DNA of 64,000 bases from Taenia hydatigena (taxonomy: Eukaryota > Platyhelminthes > Cestoda > Cyclophyllidea > Taeniidae), in the NCBI GenBank assembly GCA_036345935.2, contig JADWOT020000001.1, positions 16,484,828-16,548,827 on the forward strand, given 5' to 3'. A program made the translations under genes and the position numbers. Positions 23,181-35,127 of this stretch are shown here, one piece after another. Numbering within the stretch: the stretch's first letter is position 1; the number at the start of each line of letters is the position of its first letter. The notes under the pieces are model-generated. The model had not been told where the DNA came from. It saw nothing but the letters and a program-made list of their open reading frames with translations, and did no database searches.

Positions 23181-23355
23181 TAGCGATGGGCAGCGAAGAA
23201 GGTGTTTGCGTCGTTCTTTGCCATCTCACATCTCTAGCAAGTTGCAGCGCCGAGATCTTGGCTCTGTGGAAATCCACGTTGCTCGCAAAGAATGTGTGGT
23301 TCCGCTCTGCCTCTTCGGGCGGCACCACATGCTCTTCCAAGAGAGTAGATGAACA
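23176..23355 (-). CDS. Exon-like frame, unknown
   Basis: A 59-codon open frame on the minus strand with EEHVVPPEEAERNHTFFASN, VDFHRAKISALQLARD and a serine/threonine-rich end. A GAT/GTGAGA donor-like site follows LQLARD, so the real exon may be 23340-23228. It competes with the overlapping plus-strand frame, and only one can be real. No family is recognised. Confidence 0.25.
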   Translation of the reverse strand, partial: CSSTLLEEHVVPPEEAERNHTFFASNVDFHRAKISALQLARDVRWQRTTQTPSSLPIAS

Positions 23356-23893
23356 TCAATCTAAAAGTTTTCTTCCTTTATTCTCTTTTACAGTAAGAAT
23401 GGCAGTAAATCAGTTATTTACCCTTATGTCAGTGTGGAGATGGAAATGCACAGTGCCCGTGTTTTCTATTTGAAATTCAAAATCCCCGCATCAAAAGCAA
23501 AGGCTCATTTGGAGCAAAGGAAGGTGTCATTGGGATGAATGTCCGAGGCAAGTTAAAAAATTGAACACTGGTGCTTAATAATGAGTGCAACAAGGGTGGT
23601 GGATCTCATATTGGCAAGTGGCAAATGCGCTCTGGTTCGCATCAGTACCCGCTGGACATGTGAGGGATCAATCAATTGCGTTCTAGTTCAGTCAAGCAAA
23701 GGCAATCTAAGTTAAACCAGGTCCGTTAATGTGGGCAGTAGTAGTGAGAGTGAGCTTATGGCACAGCATGTGGAGATGGGTTGTCGTTTACGGGAATGTT
23801 GAGATCACAGATATCCATATCTATGATGAAAGACTTCGAGTATTATCAATGATACGGCGCTCATCTTGAGTAGAACTTATGCATGTGATTAAC

Positions 23894-25872
23894 GTTAAAA
23901 GGGCAATGTTATGCCTATCAGTGATTTTATACGCCGTAGTGGGTTTCAGCCTACGGTCTTGAGTGGCCATTCGTATAAACTTTCAACCACGCGTAAAAGG
24001 CCTCACCTCGAATACCTTATCACGGAATAGCTTAAAAGATAACTCAACTCCAGGAGCGATGAGCGCTACTTACAACACGAATCGAAAAATTTTACTACCA
24101 CACATTTGAGAAAGATTTTGCTTAAGGAAACGCATCAGCCACCGCTTAAATCCATCGTGAATTCTAAGGACAAACGCTGGTTTATGTTGGGCAGCTCAGA
24201 TATCCTAATACCTTCTGTCCAATTTCTCAGGTATTATGAAGTGGTGAGCTTTAGATTGCGTTCGAAATACTTGCATGGAATAGGCCTTAACAGTTAAGTA
24301 GTAACCAACATGGATCAAAACTACGGTTTGTTTAACTCAATGTCTAAGCAGTGAATTCGATATCTTATCATAGAGCAATTAATAGTTAGTATATTCTTTC
24401 CTTCGCTTTCACTGCCATTAAAGTGCTTCGGATGGGCAATGACTTTCTGTTCTAGAACCATTAAGGCGAACTACGATTTGACTCAAGGCTACTGCATTAT
24501 TTGCATCCGTCTTTATTTGAGACTTGGAATCGTAACTGTCTCAAAAGAATGAAAAGATATAATGATTGTATTAAAATTATGGCATTGCGCGACCGCAATG
24601 AAACGTGACTGCCACAAAGTCCCAGTTGCACGCTTGTTTACAAAGCCACCTCTAATGGTAAAGCAACAATGTCTGCGGTCACACATGGCGTTGTATTTGA
24701 GAGAACGCTAAGCATGAAAAGTTTTTTAAAGCGTCTGCAACTTGCGCATCAATGAAGTTATTGGATGGTTTAATTTAAAAAAAAATTTTAGCTGATAAAA
24801 TTATTGTGTATGGCAGCCTTGTAGTCACCACCTACCCACCCATCGACGTCATTTCCAGCAAGTAAAGCTGTAAATGCTGCGGTCGGTAATTGACTCACAA
24901 ATGAGTAAAAATGAAGGCAGCCATCAGCATTCCTTACAATAAGTAAGAAAATCATCACGATGAGGCAATATTCACTCGAAAATTGGAATAAAAGTACTGC
25001 AAATTGATGTGTGAAGGTATAATGCTCCAGAATTCTTCACATCAACCATCCGAATGTGAGTTCAGATTGGGAGGAATTATGCGCCTAGTGAGGCAGAAGA
25101 ACAAATTACTTATCTGCCTCCCCTGCAGTTACACCGCCCTGAATTATTGCACAGGTAATTACACTACTCCGTGTTCTTTGCCTTCTAGCCCTCACGCAGG
25201 TGGTATACAAGCCTTTCCACTTCACCTGCTCCCTTATTTACCCTATCTTTCGGGACGTGGATTGAACACTACTACCAGGCTGGTGGATGCCATAACAAAC
25301 CTAGGACAGACTTAGACCTACCGGATTGTCGAGATATTTGCCTTACGACAACGGGAAACTAAGAACAGGATTGGGAAGTTATAAGTGTGCTTTGAATTCC
25401 AAACTGAAAGCCACATCAATATCCTCAATGAAATGGCTGCACAAGATGAGAGGCTCGTACACTCTGCTCCCATCTACAGCAATCAAGAGTGTCAGGCAGT
25501 CAAACCTCTTGAGCACCTTTGATTCCTGTAATACCTTCAGAATATTTGAAATTGTGGCTTTGCATAAACGGTGACACTTTTTGATCTTACGTTCCTGCCT
25601 CTATGTGATAAAGATAAAAATTTTAATAACGATTATTTATTTAGGAGTAATTTTTACAAAAATCCTTATGCACGATTAAAATACATGGATTCGCATTATG
25701 CGGCCTTCTGCACTTAATAACCAGTGAGCTATCTGTGTCAAAACTAAAGGGAATTGAATGGATTTATGTCGACAATGAAGGCAGAGGTGGTCGCTGTTAC
25801 TGAAACAAGTCGAGTGAGTATTGTAATACTACTGAGGAGAAGCGTTAACAAATGCAACAATCGACGATCCAG
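23894..25872 (+). repeat. 1.97-kb inverted repeat, copy A (partner 54522-56493)
   Basis: The reverse complement of 54522-56493 matches colinearly: the sum of paired coordinates stays near 80395 throughout. Matching ends abruptly at TTAACGTT on the left and about AACAATCGA on the right. The copies are clearly diverged, with many substitutions and small indels. On the minus strand at about 25565-25390 both copies retain a protein-like stretch (here LQESKVLKRFDCL, IAVDGSRVYEPL and IEDIDVAFSLEF), which suggests that a gene segment was copied. No transposase, reverse transcriptase or terminal repeats are seen. Confidence 0.85.
25390..25565 (-). pseudogene. Exon-like stretch inside the 1.97-kb repeat, copy A
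   Basis: Reads ATISNILKVLQESKVLKRFD, CLTLLIAVDGSRVYEPL, ILCSHFIEDIDVAFSLEF and then KAHL and a stop. The same frame in copy B (about 54843-55002) keeps FDCL, VDGSRVY.PL and IED.DVAFSLEF, ending in a stop directly after EF. A pyrimidine-rich AG precedes it in copy B. The helical, leucine-rich composition resembles an alpha-helical repeat protein, but no family can be named. Confidence 0.35.
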
Positions 25873-25879
25873 CGCTGAT

Positions 25880-27175
25880 GCCGAAATAATTAAGCACCAT
25901 GACATTGATTTGAGCGTATTGACAGATAGTTTCCAGATTACCACGTTCTGCATTGTGTATTGGACACTTCTCTGCGAGTTATGATCAGCAACCTCGACAT
26001 TCACTTTATATCAGGTCGATTATCTAACTATGAACAAAATCCGCATGTTCAGGTTGTAGTCATTCTAACTAATTGCAACCTTCCGAATGAGCTTAATACT
26101 TTTAACACGAGCTGATAAAAATAAGTATAATGAATACACATTTGAAGCCTTTACCAGAAGCGAATTCAAGTTACCGAATCAGGCGCTAAGCGAAAGGAAC
26201 AAATGGCAGCACACAGGAGTAGACACACGTTGATCCCTCACCAGAAAGAATGGTGAGCAGGAACTCATATTTATTTATAGCAATTTTGGGGTAAAACTCC
26301 TAAGGTCTCATCAACTGGCTTGACGGCAAAAAGAGTGGTTCTTCAAGTAAACTTCACTTAAATGTATGCTTGTGCAGACAGTTCTTGTCCATCTTATCAT
26401 TTCCGAAGGAAGATATAACATCAAATTAATCGCGTCATTAATAAACGAGATGCAGCGCCTGCATTAAGTCGAACATGATGTGATGTAGGATGACGAAAGG
26501 CGGGAGTGTCACCTCTCCCGCTTACACACCGATTGAAACTGACGACCCGCAAACATCTGTAACCCCATTTTGTCTACTATATTTGCATTTGCATTCGTTT
26601 CGATGTATTCGTCTGCACAAGAATGCTGCTTCACTTGCAGAAATGCACAGGCATGCATTTATCTTCAAAGTCTTGCACGCACGCACTCATAACTACATTT
26701 GTTGCAAGAAATATGATAAGGTACGAAATGCCTATCCTCTACGCATCAGAAATCTACGACAGCTAAGCGGTTTTTATCAAGAGGATTTTGCTCCATTTGA
26801 ATTTTTCATTGTAAAGACTTACACCGCACGCACCGCTGTTCAGTAATTTTCCTTGCATATTGTTCATCTTGCTAAGCGAACCTCTATACTATTGAAAGAG
26901 CCTCAGCACATCAACAGCGTAGGGGAAGTTGTCAACTATTGCAGCATTTCTATTTTGCTTTGGTCTGTTTGCTGACTAACACTAAAGTGGAATTTTGATT
27001 CCACAAATTGATGCTCAAAGCAGCAGGTGCTTCCTGTGTATCTTGTGCCTTAAAATATTCAAATCACTCCTCTATTGCTTTTTTGGGGAACGCATGATTG
27101 AGCTTGCAGATGCTTTAGACAGATTGGGTCATGCTTACTTTGCCACAAATGCATTTACACTTCATTAATCTACCT
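25880..27175. other. No confident gene
   Basis: AT-rich. The longest plus frame (26490-26846) has a histidine- and cysteine-bearing, low-complexity look with no domain. No repeats beyond the neighbouring inverted pairs were noticed. Confidence 0.3.
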
Positions 27176-27181
27176 TGCATC

Positions 27182-27421
27182 TCAACTGTCAGTGCATTCA
27201 CTCAACACTGCTTTGGTGGCCTGCATTTCCGCCTGAAAATTTGCATCAATTGCACGTTGGCCATGGTTAAGGGCATCGGTACTTCCACTTGACTTCGCCA
27301 ATGCGACCGGTGGAGAGCATTGTTTGATTATGATTACGACTGTGGGCCACAAGTCGTGAAGTTCACCGGACTTAAGCTGATATTCTCTCATTTGAGCAGC
27401 ATTTGGCGGGCTTAAGGTTAA
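27182..27421 (-). CDS. Open frame kept in one arm of an inverted pair
   Basis: A 79-codon frame reading SPPNAAQMREYQLKSGELHD, then LWPTVVIIIKQC (a short hydrophobic strand), then a polar region with SSGSTDALNHGQRAID and FQAEMQATKAVLSE, then the stop. The inverted relative at about 47930-48110 preserves NAAQMREYQL and PTVVIMIK but has TAA TGA between them, so that copy is dead. AACCTTAAG could be the acceptor here. No family is recognised. Survival of the frame in only one copy suggests this one is the parent. Confidence 0.35.
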   Translation of the reverse strand, partial: LTLSPPNAAQMREYQLKSGELHDLWPTVVIIIKQCSPPVALAKSSGSTDALNHGQRAIDANFQAEMQATKAVLSECTDS

Positions 27422-27690
27422 TCAACATGAGGTGAAATCGGTGTTGCTTACAGAACGAATCAGAACTTACAGCAGGAGGAAACGAATCGACAACAAATCA
27501 CATGCACTCATCACTCGTGTATTTTATCTGATTCAAAATTGCATGCAATGCTGAAGCGCCAGCACAGCGTTCCCTAAGCCAGTTCAAGTTACGCGGTGGC
27601 TGCAGGGTGATGCACCACAGCACTACTGTGAATCACCAGCGTCTACTTCGATGTGGCTAGTAACGTTGTCACCACTTTGCAGCAGCAGCC
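27240..27690 (+). repeat. Short inverted repeat, copy A (partner about 47650-48110)
   Basis: The reverse complement matches 47650-48110 colinearly (coordinate sum near 75345). Long shared runs include GAAGTAGACGCTGGTGATTC and TGTGCTGGCGCTTCAGC, as well as the coding-like segment. The partner has a few extra bases (GATATAACATTGCACGATCC region). Confidence 0.8.
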
Positions 27691-28122
27691 ATTGATAAGA
27701 GTGTCTCCAAATCGGATAGGAGGTTGTTCTCAGGTTTGAGATGAGTGCCCAATGCGCATGGCATACAGACATCGCTGAGCACATATGGTTTCGCAGAGAT
27801 AAAATAGCAATTCGTCCCTAGGCACTAGTTTTTGAGTGACTGACAAAGAAAACGGGATTGAGTACGCCACCTCTGTGTAGTACGGAGGTGAGTGTTTCGC
27901 GAAAAAAGTGAATCGCAAGGATGATTGGTGGTGGTGCAGCGCAGGCTGCAATAGAATACAGTGCATACTAAGTGCGTTTTGATTACTTGTGGAATCGTGC
28001 AGGAAATAATGGGCTCCACAAATAAACTATGTTGCATCAAACCTTCATGATTGCACTGCTTTAATTTCGGCTTGGCAGGCTTATGAAGCGAGCATTAAAC
28101 TGCGAGTTAACCCACCTAAAAC

Positions 28123-28417
28123 TCAATCGCTATCCAAAAGCTTCCTACTGGCCCATTCGATGTACCGTGCATCCAATGGAGCACGCGTACGAGAAGTCGT
28201 TGGTCGGCTCTTCTGCATCCTTCCATGTCGTAGAATTGCTCCCACTTCAAATGAAGGAAGACGATTATCTGTTTCTGTGTGATCATGAAGAAGAGTATTG
28301 ATGTCGGCTAGGGTGGTGGAGATGAAGCGTGAGGCAATCCCTGCAATGGTTGCAATCCATGCACATCCTTCACTGATGACACTACATTTTGTTGGATTGA
28401 TTGAATACTCTTGGACG
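28123..28417 (-). CDS. Possible terminal exon, unknown protein
   Basis: After the acceptor-like GATATTCAAG, a 97-codon frame runs to TGA. It includes VQEYSINPTKCSVISEGCAW, IATIAGIASRFISTTLAD and NTLLHDHTETDNRLPSFEV, then a basic tail with ILRHGRMQKSRP and ARYIEWASRKLLDSD. The N-terminal half alternates small and hydrophobic residues as an amphipathic helix would; the tail is basic and soluble. It lies upstream, on the same strand, of the frame at 27421-27182. No family is recognised. Confidence 0.35.
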
Positions 28418-28509
28418 CTTGAATATCTGAATATGCACCCATGCCGCAATGAGGAGTGAGGTGATTGGGGAAATGAATGAGACTTACTCAAAGGATGCCA
28501 GTGGAGAAT

Positions 28510-29790
28510 GAGGTAGAAAGAGAAGATAGAAAGGAATTAATACTAAATTTGAGAGAAGGCAGATGTAAGAGAAGCGCGGCGTTTCCATTTCACCAAAGTG
28601 GAAACATCAGGGTAATGAGACGAAATGGGGAGTACTTACACCTCTTCTTTGGGTGAGTTGAATGCATGAAGCATGAGTGGTAGGAAATAATGCAAGCTTC
28701 GGTGTTTGTGAGCATATAGTATGTAATTGGAGAGAAGTATGAAAGAGGGGAGTAGACGAAAGATCTCTTCCTCTCCCTTTCACTGACGTTATTAGACCTA
28801 GTTCCTACGCGTGTACATTGGTCCCTAATACCAGTGAGAATGGAATAAAAGATTTTAATTTAGTGTCATGGGCTGTGATTAGTCGACTTGGAGTGGCAAA
28901 TTGGAGTGAGAGGACGGAATCAAGTGCTAACGTAGATGCAGTCTCTGAGGATGAGACACCAATGATAGTTTAGATAGCACTGTCCACTTTCTCCTTTTTT
29001 CATCCTATCCTAGTCTCTATTGGTCTCTTTCGGGGATGGCTATTCTGGTCAGCTCTGATCCAGTCCAATCTAGTCTGATTTTATCAAGTCTAGCCACGCG
29101 CACCTCGTTAAAGTGCTTCCAAAGTAAGGAGGGTGGGTCAGCTGCTACTACTGCTGCCATCGATTTGGCGGTTGTTGACGCATGCGAGGTGCATAAAAGT
29201 AAAAGTGGGATAGTAAGAGATGTGTAAGGTTTAAAATTGATTAAAGGATTCGAATACTTACTCCCAAAGAATGAGACGCAGCTATCGAAGGGGTATTCCC
29301 AACTTTATATTTAGACGAATCATTGCCTCGTACTCCGGGAGGACAATGGCTATAATTGCAATTACCTGGAGAATGTAAAGTAGCATGTTCGTTTAGCTGG
29401 AAGGGACGAAGGAATAGTTGGGTGAGAAAGGGAGCAGGAAGTCGAGAGAAGGGAGGAGTGAGCGTGGGGAGTGTAAGAAGGGCATTGGGAAATGTGATCG
29501 TAGGATGTCTCTGCACAGTGTTGTGGTACTTCGTTACTTATTTCTCCCTCCTAACCTATTGGGAAAATGTGAGCTAATATAGCACGACATGCTTAAGGAG
29601 GTTAACTGTAGTTTTTCTTTCCCAAGTGATTCAAATTGGGATATCAGTTGTGATTACATAGAAATGCTGCATGCAAATAAAGGGGAGGGGGGGGGGGAAA
29701 AGGAGAAGAACATAACACGTGGAATGAAGGAGGGATCGGTATAATAATTTACCATGAATTTTTACGATATCTACCTGTTTTGGGCTTTTG
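28510..29790. other. No confident gene; purine-rich stretches
   Basis: Contains GA-rich plus-strand DNA (29395-29480). At 29681-29700 there is an A-G4-A-G11-A3 run, the longest G run in the window. Open frames here are short, and those opposite GA-rich tracts are compositional. Confidence 0.3.
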
Positions 29791-29800
29791 ACACTTCTAG

Positions 29801-29940
29801 ACTGGCCGAGTGACGAGGAGATGGAGAGGGAGGTGGCGAAAGTGCAGCATGAGAAGGAGACCAGAGTAGAGGAGGCAAAAAGCGCGAGTGAAGCACTGAC
29901 GAAAACTGGATGGCAGCAACAACAATGGGAAGCAAGATGA
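29801..29940 (+). CDS. Acidic coiled-coil-like terminal exon
   Basis: The pyrimidine-rich acceptor CTTTTGACACTTCTAG is followed by two bases and 45 codons: WPSDEEMEREVAKVQHEKET, RVEEAKSASEALTKTGW, a QQQQ run, then WEAR and TGA. The Glu/Lys/Arg spacing resembles a coiled-coil heptad pattern. The long minus-strand open frames over the same bases (30086-29631) are serine/cysteine-rich and best seen as shadows of this purine-rich strand. The stop may be terminal or mark a broken copy. No upstream exon is assigned. Confidence 0.4.
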
Positions 29941-29959
29941 ATAGTAGAAGACGATGAAA

Positions 29960-32900
29960 CGCGTGGAAGAGCATGTTTGGCGGTTGGTTGTGCGATTGAC
30001 CTCTTCGCATCTAACACGTGCGTGATACGGCCAAAGACACGTGTTGAGTCGTGTCCCACATACCACCTAGTGTCGATTTTGGGCATAATCTCTTACAGGT
30101 GGTTTTGTGAGAATAGACTTTAGTTGCCTATGGGAATCTTCACCTCGGCTGAATTTCGTGCAACATAGTAAATATGAAAGAAGCGGAAGCGAATGAGAAG
30201 CACCACTAATTCTTTGATAAAACACGCCGCCTGTTCAAGATCGCTGGTCTCTGGCCTTTTCTTTTCCGATGCTGCTCTTGTGTCCGTCGTTCCTTGGACA
30301 CTTGGGGCTTCACTGTTTCACTACGAGATATCCACCCAAATCCGAATGAAGGGGAACAGCAGTGAACAATTAAAGTTTGCTGAGGGACGTATGCGTGTTG
30401 AGGAGTTTACGAATCGAAGAGGCGTAGTCAGTCAATTATCTTACCATGCCTGCAGTCACTTCACGTGTCTGAGAGGAAACAGCTTTTGGTAAAACACTGG
30501 CCAGTGACAGTACCGATGGTACGACCATTCGGAGGTATTTTGTTGAAGTCGACTGTCTAAAATGTGGAACTAGAGATCTGTCATTTGGGAGTCTTGAGCA
30601 TATGAGAGAAGGCAGTGCTGTTGAGGTATTGTATGAAGGAGGTAATGAGCATTGCCGTTCACCCAATCAATAGACACTACACTTGACTAGGCAGGAGATG
30701 TCTACTACCAAGCGGTATGTCAGTTCTATTTGCAGAGTGGTGTGGCATAGAGTTGCCTTAGCTCAGCGCAACGTAATTCAACGTATCGAGGCATAACGTG
30801 GTGTAGGGAAGATGAGGGGAGACAAGACAAAATGAGGGTCTGCTTCCATCACCAGTTTAGAGTGTCACTGACGTGCAACATAGCCGTTTTGCCATTGCGC
30901 AACTAACGAGAGGACTGACACACACTCACGCACTATTTTTGTGAACGAACACGTGAACATTACTACACCATGCTAGTCTGCTTCAATCCACTTCCATCCA
31001 TCTCCTGACATTTTATTAAAACTTTATACATTACCAGTTTCTACCACTTTCATCACCAGTCAGAACGATAACAAATATAGCAATGTAATGCCATACGCTG
31101 ATCTTTCACTGCCTTTTCACTTTGTGTTAATACTAGTTATGCTAAATGCACTTCTTGCTAAGTCAATAAATCCGTTGAAGCCCAGACATCATACGCATTT
31201 TCGAAGGTCTGATAACACATCAAACACTTGGAATTAGTACCAAAATCATCACACAGCCCGAGAATTGACCAGTCAAATCTTGTGTCAAGTTATGGTACCT
31301 TAACTTCCAAATATGGTAGAACACAAAAGATAGATGAATTACAGGTTGCTTGCAAGTGCTTGAAACTCCAAGTAGATGAAAATATGGACATAATCATAAT
31401 GGAAGTCATTTTAACCAAAAGCCGATGAAGAGCTAATTTTGAACAACTACTAGCCAACATGTGTTATCAGTTTCTTACCAGTTAGACTTCCGATGATTAT
31501 CCCCTGCCAATGTGGCTCCATTGTTGTGGCTGCAGCTGCAAGCATGCACCAAATTGGACACAGGAATGGGCACAGGAAGCATATCCCGATGCGTTGTAAT
31601 GTGTCAGACACTAGGGATTCATGACGATGGCATGCGACGTCACGTCTGCAATTGAAAGTGATTGGAGTTTGCCATTAGCTCCTTGCATGACGCACACGAC
31701 GTCGCACAATAACGCCAAACTGACGCTGTTAGAGAGTTCACAGTGAAACCATTCGAATAGTGTCCAAGTGCTGGAATTTCAAATAAACACATTATAAGAT
31801 CGAAATGCGTTCGCACTCACTAATTCACCAAGACCCATTCGAACTGAGTTTTGATTGTGCCCGCAACTCCAGTCAAGCGCGCTTTTTTAATTGGCGGTGC
31901 GATGCCATGCTGTTTGGCTGTCACGCTAAACTAAACAAGCACGCGCCTCATTTAGAGGCTGTCAATTATATCTAGTGAATTTACAAAGCAGGCAGTCGCT
32001 CCTGACGTGACTAAACATTACTTACTGACTGAAGGTTTACAGGACGAGGTGTCAGATGGCATTACAACATTATCCTGGTAACTAAACATCTGTCTGCATA
32101 CTCACACCAGGATTTCACGCATAGTATATCCAGCGTTTTGTACCAGCATACAATCCGTTTTAGTCGAGTAAAAGAAGAGGGCCATACAAACAGACATGTA
32201 GTCAGGAAAGCGTAATGTAATTAGGGCAGAATGAAAGAGGAACACTAGCATGCAATTAATTCATGGTGTGAGAGTCCATCTTTCCCTCGTGGAATGTGAG
32301 TGTGGATTTGGCTTATGCATTAGTAGAGCGTGTGTGCTACTAAGTCAGACGCCCCGAAGTCACAAGATGGGAGTAGATTAAAGCGTCAAATATGCAGCGC
32401 GGTATCCTGTACCCAATGTTAACAATGAGAGGAAGAGTACAAGGGACATGTGAGCTTAACTATGTGGTTTGGTTGAAATTTGAATCCGCTATACATGGAT
32501 TGCCTCTCCCTCTAGAGCCAGCAAAATCTTTACTATCCTTACCAACATCACCTCATTCCCTTCCTATTTTTTAAAGGGACGGATGAAATTCCTTTATTTA
32601 AAGCCAATGGATTGGTAGGGCACTGAAGGCCATAGAGGTGCAGACATACGACTTCGCTCACACACGCCGCTTGGGTGCGCACCACTCGGGTCATTTTCTC
32701 ATCGCTATGACATGCCAGAGAATGAGAATCGGCCAGAAGCGCACGACTCTTGCACAACTCCCCATTTCATTACATGTAAAACTAGCCAATAGGATAGAAA
32801 TTACAACAAAGGCACATGCGTGGAGTCTGGCTCTTCCGGTTGCCTACATTTTGTCTAAACCAGTGAAACCGAATGCTAGTGGAGGGATCGATGTAATGCG

Positions 32901-33080
32901 GTGGGCGAGATCAGGTCGCTATAGCATAAGGGAGGTAAAAAGCTCTCAAAGTCACTGCAGGCTTTGTCCCAGTCCCGCCTCATACACAATCATAAGGAGC
33001 GTCCAGGCATCACAAAAGATAAGGATCTGCACTTTTATGGCGCTGTCGATTGGGACGAGGTAGCTTCTGGCACATCGTAA
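29960..33080. other. No confident gene
   Basis: Several 60-140-codon open frames (plus 30193-30492, 31228-31428, 32638-33063) have no recognisable domain or good splice borders. The last overlaps the start of the exon at 33102. Otherwise AT-rich with frequent stops. Confidence 0.3.
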
Positions 33081-33101
33081 TCACCTTGCCTTTCCTCCCA
33101 G

Positions 33102-33399
33102 CTAACATCTCAGGCCACCTTAAGTGACTTCGTAGACGATCGACGTGATTTTTTGCTTCTCGAGGCTGCGTACTGCAAGGAAACACAGCTAGTGGACCGC
33201 AGTCCCCATTACGCACCTGACGGAGATGGTGTTCCTTAGGTGGAGACAGTGCCACTTGATTGGGGAGAGTTAGCGAAAGTCGGTTTGATGCCTGACAAGA
33301 TCGAAGAGCCTATGGCAAACTTCGATTCCACGAGTCCTCTTCTTCAAATCCATGACGATGGCATTCACGTGGCTGAGTTGTCTAACCACCTTGAGAAGA
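33102..33399 (+). CDS. Exon of an unrecognised protein with one in-frame stop
   Basis: Bounded by a textbook acceptor (TTTCCTCCCAG) and a strong donor (AAGA/GTGAGT). The 298 bases read in one frame: TLSDFVDDRRDFLLLEAAYC, LVDRSPHYAPDGDGVP, TAG at 33237-33239, then VETVPLDWGELAKVGLMPDK, IEEPMANFDSTSPLLQIHDD and GIHVAELSNHLEK. The composition is unmistakably that of a soluble protein on both sides of the TAG, which could be a CAG mutated to TAG. No ATG is present, so it is internal. Homology between the inverted arms starts right at its donor. I cannot name the family. Confidence 0.6.
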
Positions 33400-34408
33400 G
33401 TGAGTAGAGCTTTGCTCATATCACTTTCTTTGAATGATTGGAAAACATTCACCGACGGACGGTTCCCTATTTTAAAACGGTGGCCCTTCCCTATCCTACT
33501 GTTTTCAGTATTTGTGGATGGATCCACTAACTGCAGCCTATTTGTGCACTGATTATTTTATCCAAACACAGTTCCCTTAATAATGCCTTTTTTATTCTCC
33601 AACATGTCTTTAATGCGACTTTTAGTCTACGGAGGAGTGCAATGAGCCATACCGTAAAAATTGAGCATAATCGAATGAGCATGACTTTGTCTTAACTTTA
33701 TCTGGGTGCCATAATGCAGGATTTAAACGTAAGTACATAAAGCGCGCGTGCTAAAATGCAGTTTGTGAATGCCGCTGTAGCCCTTTGAGAGTCGTCTCAA
33801 GGCAAAAGTTGACATTATACCTGATCAAAGTAAAAATGTTCGGCGTGTGGAAAGGATTGAAGCTACTAGCGTGGCTTGGAGGCCAACCCACCCAACGAAG
33901 GTACAATAACCATCCAAGCGATCGTAGGTGAGATTGAGAGCTGAACAAACAACACACGCACCATTTTTTGTGTTGAATATTTTGATTACTGCTAAATCAT
34001 AGTGGTCTGAACAAAAGAGAACTAGCAGTGTTCTCCATTCCTTACAGGAAGCGCCCCTATAATTAATGCTAAAAGTGTTCCAGATATTCTGCACGTTATT
34101 CATATTGACAACATTTGTAGGGACATCTTCATTCTCCTCCCCATCCCTGCGCTTATGCCTAAAACGAGAAGTTTGACTGTTCTGAGAGACCGTCATTTAC
34201 TAGTACAAAGCGGTAAATCAGTAGCATATTAATAGAGGACTGTGTGGCGGCCTATATCTGCATCAAGAGATTCACGTTGTGTTCGTACATCTCGTCTAAA
34301 TGGTATGTTTAAATAAACATAAATACCACATGATCACAACAATTTGGCTTAATGTGATTAAAGAAAAATTGTAAATAGACGAAAAATTGCATATCAATTA
34401 ATGAACAG

Positions 34409-34593
34409 TGTAGTGCTTTATCTGTTTGTGCTGCCGGTTTCTATCAAGGTGACAGAGGTGGCCATATTGCCCTAGCTGCGTGGGCTGGCCTCTGGGCCAC
34501 GCCAGCAGCCGTTTTCCTTCTGTCCGGTGAATATATATATTCTATCCTGCCACTTTGCCTTCTTTTGCCTTAAGGGAGCCTCGGAACGCTACA
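34409..34593 (+). mobile_element. Solo LTR-like insertion of 185 bp
   Basis: The left arm has an uninterrupted AAACAGTAGTGG where this arm has AACAG, then 185 bases, then TACAGTAGTGG. The inserted segment starts TGTAGTGC and ends GCTACA, with TG...CA ends and short inverted TGTAG/CTACA termini. It is flanked by a 5-base target duplication, AACAG/TACAG, with one mismatch. An AATATATATATT stretch lies inside. The size and ends fit a solo LTR, perhaps of a TRIM (terminal-repeat retrotransposon in miniature), a type known from tapeworms. No internal region, primer-binding site or second LTR is present. Confidence 0.6.
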
Positions 34594-35127
34594 TACAGTA
34601 GTGGAAAATTTGGCGGAGGACTTACTATTAACTAGTCTGTATAACAAAAATCATTTGGACCGATATTAAATTCAAAGTCTCGTACAAATGCCTTACAAAA
34701 ATTACGCTTGATAAAAATTCTGCCTAGTTTTGCGGAATAATTATGATTAAGTTTTTACATTTAGATTCTTACAATCAACAACAACATTTGCCACCCTCAT
34801 TTTCTTTTTTTCATCCCCAGTACCCTTTTAAAGTGCTCAGCGGCATATATGAAATGGTGGGTTTTGGCTCAGTCGTTGCTATGCCTAGTTCGCGATTTGC
34901 TCTAATGAGTCCAGGTATGTTAGTGTCGGTTTTGGAAGCTTTTGACTTATTTTATGCATGCGCACAAGTAAACCTATATTACTCACATGAAATCGTGGCT
35001 ATCGACTTTTGAGGCTTGCTGCATTCATGGTTTGTGTAATGCTCGTGGTGAAATACTAGAATTCTAGTAACTTACTTGGTCAAATACTAATTTGAACCAC
35101 GTCTATTTACCTTAAGCACATTTTAAA

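Noticed and set aside
29631..30086. 151-codon minus-strand serine/cysteine-rich frame
   Set aside because: It is the complement of purine-rich DNA that reads as a better coiled-coil exon on the plus strand.
33010..33527. Minus-strand frames over 33010-33527
   Set aside because: They are shadows of the plus-strand exon 33102-33399, which has canonical splice borders, and of the adjoining repeat arm.
34525..34545. AT microsatellite as a separate repeat
   Set aside because: AATATATATATT is short and internal to the LTR-like insertion, where it may be a TATA-like element.
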